From NCBI GenBank assembly GCA_964618785.1, contig CAZUCY010000059.1, positions 1 to 20,777 of the forward strand: a DNA stretch of 20,777 nucleotides. Reading direction: 5' to 3'. Both the position numbers and the translations under genes were made by a program. This document shows, piece by piece, positions 8,907 through 15,970 of the stretch. Each line of letters starts with the position of its first letter. The stretch's first letter is position 1. The notes beneath the pieces are model-generated. The model worked only from the letters and a program-made list of their open reading frames with translations, was not told the DNA's origin and did no database searches. The stretch comes from FEN-1297 sp964618785 (GTDB lineage: Bacteria; Bacteroidota; Ignavibacteria; Ignavibacteriales; Ignavibacteriaceae).

Positions 8907-9247
8907 TATTTGTTTCTTCTATTGAGTGAGCTAAAAAATTATATTTGTTATAAAAATATCGACTTATTTATATCTAACTATTTTCCTACTTATCACATAG
9001 ACATTTTTTAAAAAATTAAACCTTTTAATCAACATAAAAACACTTGTTTTGTTTATTTATCCGGATAGAGAATTTAATTTATATTTTAGATCGTCACTAT
9101 AAACCTGCTCGACAGCACAGATAGTTCTTGCTCTTAATCTTATTGATGCTTTTAATCTTGCTCAATTATTAAATCTTCAAGCTGGTAAGAATAAGAGCAA
9201 GAAAGAAAAATATTAAACCCTAAATAAGTTAAATTTGATCTTTCTAA
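8907..9247. other. Intergenic region between GDH-A and its downstream REC-ATP-grasp gene
   Basis: These 341 AT-rich bases are the longest gap inside the duplicated array. It contains an 18-bp imperfect inverted repeat (9125-9142 with 9186-9203), described separately. On the plus strand, about 9110-9214 reads as a ~30-codon stretch that looks protein-like (ALNLIDAFNLAQLLNLQAG, ending in Lys-rich codons and TAA) but has no start codon. No other gene was found. Confidence 0.55.
9125..9203. repeat. 18-bp inverted repeat, 43-base loop, just downstream of GDH-A
   Basis: TTCTTGCTCTTAATCTTA (9125-9142) pairs with TAAGAATAAGAGCAAGAA (9186-9203) with one mismatch. It begins about 45 bases past the GDH-A stop codon on the minus strand. 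There is no U-tract after the second arm on that strand, so it is not a standard intrinsic terminator. It could be a processing or attenuation structure between the two genes of cassette A, or the remnant of a mobile element. Confidence 0.6.
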
Positions 9248-10609
9248 TTAAACTACTCCCTGATCGATCATAGCATCTGCTACTTTTAGGAAGCCGCCTA
9301 TATTAGCGCCGTTTACATAATTACCCGGCGTACCAAATCTTTCGGATATATTCATGCAGGTAGTATGAATCTCCTTCATAATCATCCGCAAACGATTATC
9401 CACTTCATCTCTTAACCAAGGCAGTCGCATACTGTTTTGAGCCATTTCCAGACCTGATACAGCAACACCTCCCGCATTTGCAGCCTTTCCGGGGCCATAA
9501 AGGATTTTTCCCTCAAGGAATATTTTTACTCCTTCAATTGTTGTCGGCATGTTTGCTCCTTCACATACGACATAAACTCCATTTTTCAATAAATTTTCAG
9601 CATCTTTTGCATTGATCTCATTCTGTGTTGCACTTGGGAAAGCACATTGTGCTTTGTGATTCCAAAGAGGGTTATAGTCCATTTTAGTATCTATAGACGT
9701 ATAAATAGCATTCTTATATTTTTCAATATATTCTTTAATTCTTGCACGTCGCACATTTTTCAGTTCCATAATATAATGCAGCTTTTCAGCGTTTATTCCT
9801 TCTTCATCATATATATAGCCATTTGAATCAGAAAGTGTAACGACCTTTCCACCAAGTTGATTAATTTTTTCGACCGTATATTGGGCAACATTCCCGCTGC
9901 CGGAAACCAAACATGTTTTCCCATTAAGAGTTTGACGGCGTGTATTAAGCATTTCAGCGGCAAAATAAACCGAACCATACCCTGTAGCTTCGGGACGAAT
10001 TAATGAACCTCCCCAGTTTAATCCCTTCCCAGTAAGAACGCCGGTAAATTCATTCCGTAATTTTTTGTACTGTCCGAAAAGATACCCGATTTCACGTCCC
10101 CCAACACCAATATCTCCCGCAGGAACATCGGTATCTGCCCCAATATGCCTGAAAAGCTCATTCATAAATGCCTGGCAGAACCTCATAATTTTAAGATCAC
10201 TTTTCCCCTTGGGATCAAAGTCAGAACCCCCTTTTCCGCCACCCATAGGAAGTGTGGTTAAGCTATTCTTGAATACCTGTTCGAAAGCTAAAAATTTTAA
10301 AATACCTAAGTTAACGGATGGATGAAATCTCAACCCACCTTTATAAGGACCAATAGCGCTATTCATTTCAATTCTAAAGCCGCGGTTGATATTTATCTCT
10401 CCTTGATCATCTACCCAAGCAACCCGAAAAGTAATTACTCTTTCAGGTTCAATAATACGTTCGAGAACTTTGGAAGTTCTATATTCGGGATGTTTTTCCA
10501 TTACTATTGCAAGTGATTCAGCTACCTCCTCAACAGCTTGATGGAATTCCGGCTGGTTAGGGTTTGTTGCTCTCACTTCTGCCATAAGATTTTTTACATA
10601 ATCTAACAT
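9248..10609 (-). CDS. gdhA: Glutamate dehydrogenase, copy A (NADP-type cofactor signature)
   Basis: This 453-residue hexameric-type GDH interconverts 2-oxoglutarate plus ammonium and glutamate. The substrate domain (about residues 1-200) carries IGPYKGGLRFHPSV (Lys90) and PMGGGKGGSDFDPKGKSD (Lys126, active-site lysine). It also has PAGDIGVGGREIG with catalytic Asp166. The Rossmann domain has SGSGNVA (236-242) and, after the second strand, Ser260-Asp261-Ser262-Asn263. Ser238 and Ser262 replace the Phe and Pro that mark the NAD-specific Clostridium symbiosum enzyme and match E. coli-type NADPH enzymes. An assimilatory, NADPH-linked role is therefore likely. It is the only gene here with a textbook Shine-Dalgarno (AAAAGGAGG, 10615-10623). 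The partner REC-REC-ATP-grasp copy A follows downstream. Relative to copy B it has about 7 extra residues in the cofactor half. Confidence 0.96.
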   Translation of the reverse strand: MLDYVKNLMAEVRATNPNQPEFHQAVEEVAESLAIVMEKHPEYRTSKVLERIIEPERVITFRVAWVDDQGEININRGFRIEMNSAIGPYKGGLRFHPSVNLGILKFLAFEQVFKNSLTTLPMGGGKGGSDFDPKGKSDLKIMRFCQAFMNELFRHIGADTDVPAGDIGVGGREIGYLFGQYKKLRNEFTGVLTGKGLNWGGSLIRPEATGYGSVYFAAEMLNTRRQTLNGKTCLVSGSGNVAQYTVEKINQLGGKVVTLSDSNGYIYDEEGINAEKLHYIMELKNVRRARIKEYIEKYKNAIYTSIDTKMDYNPLWNHKAQCAFPSATQNEINAKDAENLLKNGVYVVCEGANMPTTIEGVKIFLEGKILYGPGKAANAGGVAVSGLEMAQNSMRLPWLRDEVDNRLRMIMKEIHTTCMNISERFGTPGNYVNGANIGGFLKVADAMIDQGVV

Positions 10610-10614
10610 ACTAT

Positions 10615-10623
10615 CCTCCTTTT
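10615..10623 (-). promoter_or_regulatory. Strong Shine-Dalgarno of GDH-A
   Basis: AAAAGGAGG precedes the GDH-A ATG with a 5-base spacer. Most other starts in the window have weak or no such site, so this gene seems built for strong translation, and the site fixes its start codon. Confidence 0.85.
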
Positions 10624-10704
10624 GGAAGTTTTATGATTGTAGATGGTTAATATTGTGTATTATATCTCGTAAATCTCCTGGAAATGTAATTTTCTTTTTG
10701 TGCA

Positions 10705-10727
10705 ATCGGTCTAAAGAAATAACCGAT
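10705..10727. promoter_or_regulatory. Candidate operator upstream of GDH-A (ATCGGT-N11-ACCGAT)
   Basis: A perfect 6-bp inverted repeat with an 11-base spacer lies about 96-118 bases upstream of the GDH-A start. A further half-site ACCGAT is at 10829-10834, just before the 3' end of the preceding gene. Arm length and position fit a dimeric regulator site for gdhA, but the arms are short and chance cannot be excluded. Confidence 0.35.
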
Positions 10728-10752
10728 CAGTTTACATATAAAAAGTAAATTT

Positions 10753-10769
10753 TTCAGAAAACTTCTGAA
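10753..10769. promoter_or_regulatory. Palindrome TTCAGAA-AAC-TTCTGAA between REC-ATPgrasp-B and GDH-A
   Basis: This is a perfect 7-bp inverted repeat with a 3-base centre, about 76 bases past the stop of the upstream gene and about 145 bases before the GDH-A start. No T-run follows on the minus strand, so an operator is more likely than an intrinsic terminator. Confidence 0.35.
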
Positions 10770-10844
10770 TGAATTCCGTCACAATTAAAAATATTCCACA
10801 AGTGAATAAACAAATTAATAATCGAGAAACCGATATTTGGTTTT

Positions 10845-13829
10845 TTATTGTTTGCCCGGTTTTAGTATTACTCCTTTATTTTTATGACCGTTTATTTTAA
10901 CAGATATTGATTCTTCAAAAAGCAAATGCTTTGTAAAATTCATTTCCTCTACTGCTTTGTGGGAAGAGAGCCACTTCCAGTCTATATAGTCCAAATTGTT
11001 CACCGGATCAACTGTAAAGTAACCAACCTTAAATGAAGTGATATTCTGAAAGAAATGAGAGCCTTGAGAAGGTGTGACGTTTAAATCCTTAAAACCGGAT
11101 TCCACAATTACGCTTGCGCCGGAAATCATATCCCATGTTACCGGTATTCCAAGCCAATGATCTAAGCTACCCCATCTTCCAACCCCGATGAGAATATATG
11201 GTCTCTTTTGTTCAAGAAGTTTGGAGTTTAACCGGCTAACTTCTAATGCAGCATCTCTACTTTTAGATCTGTCGAATTTATCTATATCGACAACAACAAC
11301 ATCATGAATCCCGTTTACTGCTCCATTGCCTAAAACCTGCCTACTCAGACAAATAAGATCTTCATGCTGATAGTTATCAACATTAAGTTCTTCAACTTCC
11401 TGGCTAATAACAAGAGGCCTCATTTGAAGCATTGCAAAATCCTTTGGATGCCCCGGTAGTACATTTAGATTAACCGCAAACTCAATTTCGACAGGTACAC
11501 CCATTCCCCATGAACCTAATTCCAGAAGCATATTCAATATTTCAGCTAAAGGAAAAGATTTTTGCTTAAGAATATTTGCGAAAGTGACGATACGTGTTCC
11601 TTTCCGGGAGATGCCATCATAAACCTCATCATCTTCCACCGAATATGTTGAACCAACGGAATACAACGTCTGATCTTTTTCAGCATAGCTTAAGTCATAC
11701 TGTTTTACTAATTGATCCGGCATACTTAAAGGAATGGAACCAGGTATGCCATAGTAAACTAATGCGAAAAATTCCTGCTGTGCATTTCTTATAGTTTCTT
11801 TAGTAGAATAAAATTGAAGCAAATGCTTAGGATATTTGGGACAAAACCTTACTGCATTTCCACCATCAACAACCTGCTTACCCAAGCCAAGCGCCACCAT
11901 AGCAATACCGTCTGTCGACTTCTGGGGTGGGACAGGATAAAAATTATATGATTTAGCGACTCCTGCAAAGTCAGGATAAAATCTGCCGTCGTGCGGAGAA
12001 CCAACCAGCCTTTGCACAATCACAGCCATTTTTTCTTCTTCAAGTCGATAAGCCGTTGCTTTCATATAATCCTGTGCCTTCTTATAAAACGTAGAGGCAT
12101 ATACTCCTTTAATGCAATGAAGGAGTTTATTGAGCCTAACGTTTATATCGGGGTCATTATTAGGTATCATAAATGTTTGATATACTCCGGCAAACGGCTG
12201 AAACTGGGAATCCTCAAGCAGACTGGATGAACGCACCGCAAGCGGCTCTTTAACAGTTTCAAGAAAATCAAGAAGTTTTTTCTTGGCTTCTGAAGGGAAA
12301 ACGGTAGCTTCCGTAAATTTGCTTGTTATTTCTGTATCAATATAACTGCTTAGTGTAAACACATCGAGACGGTTCATATCTAAGAATTGGTCGAACACAT
12401 CGGTTGCAATTATAACTGCAGATGGGACAGAGATTTCCACATTTTCAAATTTATAACGAATCTTATTATTGTTAATAAGTGTGTTTACAAAGCCAAGTCC
12501 TCTTGCTTTTCCCCCAAGTGAACCACTACCTATTCGCGCAAAACTATTTTTTGGATCAAAAGATTCTTTGCTGAATTCGGTGATAATGCCTCTAAGCCTA
12601 AGTTCCTGGTAAATATTAATCGAAGTAATCAAATCATCCCTAAGATCGACTAAAGTTTCGAATTCAGAAACTTTTCTTGGTCGCAACTTATGGGCTAGCC
12701 AGAACTCTGTACGTGCTTTAAGCCATTTAGAGAAATGATTTCTCTCTGCATGATAACGGATGCTTTCAATAGGAATAATTTTTAACTGTTCTTCCAACGT
12801 TTTCAGGTTAGCGGCTCTGCCTATTACTTTACCATCAGGTGTCTGGAAAATGAAATCGCCAAAGCCGAAGTTGTTCATCATGAAATCACGCAATTCATGA
12901 AGAAGTCTGGGAGAGCCTTTTAATAAGAATGCTGCACCTGCTTCATAAGCTTTTTGTTCAAAATCCGAGTTACTTGACTGAAGCAAAATAGGGATATCCT
13001 CTTGCCGGATTTTTACAGCTTTGGTAAATTTAATCCCTGCTTCTGGATCCCTTACACCCATGTGTCTGAAATTACTATCGGTTATTATTCCAAGAATATA
13101 TTCCTCATATGTTGTATAATAATGCCACGCTTCTTCATAAGTTGTGCATAAAAGAATTTTTGGTCGTGCCCTCATACGGAGGAATTTGTGGGTGATATTT
13201 ACTCCCTCATATATAAGCCTTTGAGATTGTTTGAATATTTCCGTATAAATAAGAGGAAGGAAAGTAGAATAAAACTTTACATTATCTTCAACTAAAATGA
13301 TTACCTGAACACCTACTGATGAAGTATCATTTTCAACGTTTATTCTATCTTCGGCATATTTAACAATACCTATTAGTAATCGGAAATCGCCCTGCCAGAT
13401 AAAAATTCGATCAAAAATTGAAGTATCATAGTTGGCAATTAGTTCTTTCCTTTCTTTATTATCATAAGCAAGCAGAATAATCGGTAATGTAAGACCTGCT
13501 CTCCGTATCATCTGCGCAAATTTAATTACATGCATATCTTCGATATGAAGAGTAGTAATAATTAAATCAAAGGTATTTTCCGTAACTGCCAATTCAAGTG
13601 CTTCGCTGCCTGTAGTCACATGAGTAATTTCAGGCGCTTGGCTTAAGTTTAATACTTGGTATTCTTCCCTTAGTAGTTCGTAAAGACGACCATCTTCTTC
13701 AAAGAGATAATAATCATAGAGACTTGAAACAAGAAGAATTTCCCTTATTTTATATCGCATTAATTTTTGAAATTCCTTAATGCGACTGCTGAATATATCC
13801 TCTATATCAAATAATGCAGATCTGTCCAT
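10845..13829 (-). CDS. REC-REC-ATP-grasp (PEP synthase/PPDK N-terminal-like) protein, copy B
   Basis: This 994-residue paralogue of the protein at 5904-8906 is colinear with it over its whole length; in sampled blocks of the ATP-grasp domain about 70-80% of residues match. The first receiver-like domain is again inactive (VSS at 34-36, Thr93 at the acceptor position). The second has Glu181/Asp182, acceptor Asp251 (IITDSNF), Ser285 and Lys304. The ATP-grasp domain shows GSGSLGGKARGLG (434-446), LAVRSSSLLEDS (530-541), VEIEFAV and LLQMRPL. As in copy A there is no PEP/pyruvate TIM barrel, and the C-terminus keeps TPSQGSHFF (His925) and the shared ending HKNKGVILKPGK. It follows GDH-B by 217 bases. 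Conservation of the degenerate and intact receivers in both copies argues that both are functional. An ATP-dependent phosphotransfer or regulatory role is inference. Confidence 0.9.
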   Translation of the reverse strand: MDRSALFDIEDIFSSRIKEFQKLMRYKIREILLVSSLYDYYLFEEDGRLYELLREEYQVLNLSQAPEITHVTTGSEALELAVTENTFDLIITTLHIEDMHVIKFAQMIRRAGLTLPIILLAYDNKERKELIANYDTSIFDRIFIWQGDFRLLIGIVKYAEDRINVENDTSSVGVQVIILVEDNVKFYSTFLPLIYTEIFKQSQRLIYEGVNITHKFLRMRARPKILLCTTYEEAWHYYTTYEEYILGIITDSNFRHMGVRDPEAGIKFTKAVKIRQEDIPILLQSSNSDFEQKAYEAGAAFLLKGSPRLLHELRDFMMNNFGFGDFIFQTPDGKVIGRAANLKTLEEQLKIIPIESIRYHAERNHFSKWLKARTEFWLAHKLRPRKVSEFETLVDLRDDLITSINIYQELRLRGIITEFSKESFDPKNSFARIGSGSLGGKARGLGFVNTLINNNKIRYKFENVEISVPSAVIIATDVFDQFLDMNRLDVFTLSSYIDTEITSKFTEATVFPSEAKKKLLDFLETVKEPLAVRSSSLLEDSQFQPFAGVYQTFMIPNNDPDINVRLNKLLHCIKGVYASTFYKKAQDYMKATAYRLEEEKMAVIVQRLVGSPHDGRFYPDFAGVAKSYNFYPVPPQKSTDGIAMVALGLGKQVVDGGNAVRFCPKYPKHLLQFYSTKETIRNAQQEFFALVYYGIPGSIPLSMPDQLVKQYDLSYAEKDQTLYSVGSTYSVEDDEVYDGISRKGTRIVTFANILKQKSFPLAEILNMLLELGSWGMGVPVEIEFAVNLNVLPGHPKDFAMLQMRPLVISQEVEELNVDNYQHEDLICLSRQVLGNGAVNGIHDVVVVDIDKFDRSKSRDAALEVSRLNSKLLEQKRPYILIGVGRWGSLDHWLGIPVTWDMISGASVIVESGFKDLNVTPSQGSHFFQNITSFKVGYFTVDPVNNLDYIDWKWLSSHKAVEEMNFTKHLLFEESISVKINGHKNKGVILKPGKQ

Positions 13830-13849
13830 AAACCCGACTATTTTCTATT

Positions 13850-13880
13850 AATAATAATTCCGATAAGATTAATTATTATT
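13850..13880. repeat. AT-only inverted repeat in the leader of REC-ATPgrasp-B
   Basis: AATAATAATT (13850-13859) and AATTATTATT (13871-13880) can pair around an 11-base loop, 20 bases upstream of the copy-B start. It could form a weak leader hairpin, or simply reflect AT-rich composition. Confidence 0.25.
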
Positions 13881-14046
13881 TAAAGTTAGAACAAATATAT
13901 TTAAATAACCCAAACAGCTATTTCGGAACGGACTATTTAATAAAACGCTCAATCATTACATAAGTCCCGTTATCCTCTTAACTTCCGGAATTCTAAACCT
14001 AAATTATAACAATAAAAATAGCTTTTCTTAATTTATTAAAAGTGTG

Positions 14047-15387
14047 TCAAACTAATCCCTGATCCAGCATAGCATCGGCAACTTTTAAGAAACCTGCAAT
14101 ATTGGCTCCATTAACATAATTACCGGGGGTGCTAAAACGCTCTGCGGTAGTTAGGCATGTTTCATGTATCTTAGTCATTATTTGATGCAGACGATGATCG
14201 ACTTCATCTTTTGGCCAAGGAAGACGCATACTATCCTGAGACATCTCCAAACCGGATACTGCAACTCCGCCTGCATTGGCAGCTTTTCCCGGAGCAAAAA
14301 GCATTTCTGCTTCCTTGAATATTTTGTAGGCTTCAAGCGTAGTAGGCATATTAGCTGCTTCACAAACACACTTGCAGCCGTTTTTTATTAAAGATACTGC
14401 ATCGTCTTTAAATATTTCATTTTGCGTTGCACATGGCATTGCTACATCAGCGACGACATCCCAGGGCCTTCTTCCGGAATAAAAATCTACATTAAACTTG
14501 TCGGCAAAATCCTGCACTCTGTCATTAGCGCTTGCCCTCATTCTCAACATAAAGTCAATCTTTTCGCCTGTGATTCCATTTTTATCATAAACAAATCCGT
14601 CAGGACCTGAAAGAGTGACAACTTTACCGCCTAATTGTGTTATTTTCTGAACAGCTCCCCATGCGACATTTCCGAAACCGGAAACAGCGAATACTTTTCC
14701 TTCAATATCTTCGCCTTTGGTTTTCAGCATTTCTTGAGCAAAATAAACAGCACCATAACCGGTAGCTTCAGGGCGTATTAAAGAGCCGCCCCAGTTTAAG
14801 CCTTTGCCGGTCAGTACACCTGAAAATTCATTTCTCAATTTTTTAAACTGACCGAAAAGAAATCCGATTTCTCTTCCTCCAACGCCAATATCGCCTGCAG
14901 GCACATCTGTATCTGGCCCAATATGCCTGAAAAGTTCCGACATAAAACTCTGACAAAATCTCATCACTTCATTATCACTTTTACCCTTAGGATCAAAATC
15001 GGAGCCGCCTTTTCCGCCACCCATAGGGAGCGTTGTTAAACTGTTTTTAAAAACCTGTTCAAATGCTAAGAACTTTAAAATGCCAAGCGTAACCGATGGG
15101 TGAAATCTCAATCCGCCTTTATATGGCCCAATAGCGCTGTTCATTTCAATCCTGTAACCGCGGTTGATATGAATTTCTCCCTGATCATTCATCCAGGGAA
15201 CACGAAAAATAATTATTCTTTCCGGCTCAACCATTCTTTCCAGAATTTTGGCTGAACGGTATTCCGGGTGACGCTCTAAAACAACTTCCAGAGACTCCAT
15301 AATTTCCTGTACAGCCTGATGAAATTCCGGTTCATTTTGATTTTTAGATTTTACTTCAACTAATAATTTTGCGACATATTCAGACAT
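14047..15387 (-). CDS. gdhA: Glutamate dehydrogenase, copy B (NAD-type cofactor signature)
   Basis: This 446-residue GDH has the same substrate domain as copy A: Lys90, Lys126 and Asp166 are all present. By hand count residues 54-219 differ at only about 19 positions. The cofactor half is clearly divergent and resembles Clostridium symbiosum and Bacteroides enzymes. It has SGFGNVAWG with Phe238, then Gly261-Pro262-Asp263 (LSGPDGFVYD), followed by PCATQNE and ANMPTT. In C. symbiosum, Phe238, Pro262 and Asp263 are the residues that impose NAD preference, and the numbering coincides exactly here. A catabolic NAD-linked (or dual) enzyme is the likely reading; some Bacteroides enzymes of this type accept NADP, so assay is decisive. 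It is the first gene of the duplicated array. Only a weak GAGAG precedes the start. Confidence 0.96.
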   Translation of the reverse strand: MSEYVAKLLVEVKSKNQNEPEFHQAVQEIMESLEVVLERHPEYRSAKILERMVEPERIIIFRVPWMNDQGEIHINRGYRIEMNSAIGPYKGGLRFHPSVTLGILKFLAFEQVFKNSLTTLPMGGGKGGSDFDPKGKSDNEVMRFCQSFMSELFRHIGPDTDVPAGDIGVGGREIGFLFGQFKKLRNEFSGVLTGKGLNWGGSLIRPEATGYGAVYFAQEMLKTKGEDIEGKVFAVSGFGNVAWGAVQKITQLGGKVVTLSGPDGFVYDKNGITGEKIDFMLRMRASANDRVQDFADKFNVDFYSGRRPWDVVADVAMPCATQNEIFKDDAVSLIKNGCKCVCEAANMPTTLEAYKIFKEAEMLFAPGKAANAGGVAVSGLEMSQDSMRLPWPKDEVDHRLHQIMTKIHETCLTTAERFSTPGNYVNGANIAGFLKVADAMLDQGLV

Positions 15388-15970
15388 AATAAACTCTCAA
15401 TTAATCTGTTTATAAAAAAATTGAATTATGACTTTGGAAAACAAAGGCAAGCTTATAAAAATTTCCTAACACTAATATTTTTGAAATGAAATCTATAAAG
15501 GAGGGGCATAAAACCAGTCGACGGCAGGCAAAATATTTAACTCGTTTTACAAGAGAGTTAAATTGAAAAAATCGTATTACTACTTTAATTTTTTTATAAT
15601 TTTTCATAAGCCGGTCAAATTAATTCTTGACACAACTACGCTCCCCCTTTTGGGGATTCCATTCTTCCTGTTGAAAATTTGATATAATTTCTTTTCACAT
15701 CCAGAAGTAGATTTTTTATTTGAATAAAGTTAGCATTTAAATAACTTAAAAGCTTAACCTGTTTATTTTAGATTTATAAAATAAAGATACAAATATTCTG
15801 AATTTTTCAAACTTGTTTTAAGATATTTCTTAAGTTTCAAAGCCCTGGAAGCTTGTCTCTTAAAAAAATTAAAGTTTCTAGAAATTACAGTGGAAATAGT
15901 TTATTTTTAACATATTTAGTAGATTTCTGAAGAAAATTCACTTTTTTTAATTTTTTTTAACGAGAATATC
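15388..15970. other. Large divergent intergenic region upstream of GDH-B and the M24 peptidase
   Basis: These 583 AT-rich bases must hold promoters for the four-gene minus-strand array and for the peptidase. I see a perfect 9-bp inverted repeat (15535-15563), a CCCC-TTTT-GGGG hairpin near 15645-15656, and a GC-richer patch CGGCAGGCAAAA (15522-15533) akin to the one at 385-394. The only ORF of note (minus, 15410-15607) has no protein-like character. No RNA gene is recognisable. Confidence 0.5.
15535..15563. promoter_or_regulatory. 9-bp perfect inverted repeat upstream of GDH-B
   Basis: ATTTAACTC (15535-15543) and GAGTTAAAT (15555-15563) are separated by 11 bases, about 150-175 bases upstream of the GDH-B start. 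The position and 20-bp centre-to-centre spacing suit an operator for a dimeric regulator or a leader hairpin. No T-run flanks it closely on the minus strand. Confidence 0.4.

Noticed and set aside
9125..9203. Intrinsic terminator for GDH-A
   Set aside because: The stem is long but the loop is 43 bases and no U-tract follows the second arm on the transcribed strand.
9990..15230. Recent gene conversion between the N-terminal halves of the two GDHs
   Set aside because: Protein identity is very high, but the DNA differs at many third codon positions, so strong selection on the substrate domain explains it better.
15410..15607. Minus-strand ORF of 65 codons upstream of GDH-B
   Set aside because: Composition is that of translated AT-rich intergenic DNA, with no credible ribosome-binding site or domain, and it spans the inverted repeat at 15535-15563.
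15637..15660. TTGACA promoter element followed by CCCC-TTTT-GGGG
   Set aside because: No acceptable -10 hexamer lies 16-18 bases downstream; the hairpin stem is only four base pairs.
8819..15855. Shared 14-mer AAAGCCCTGGAAGC at about 8821 and about 15839
   Set aside because: One 14-base match between two sites is expected by chance in a 20-kb window, and the flanks show no further similarity.
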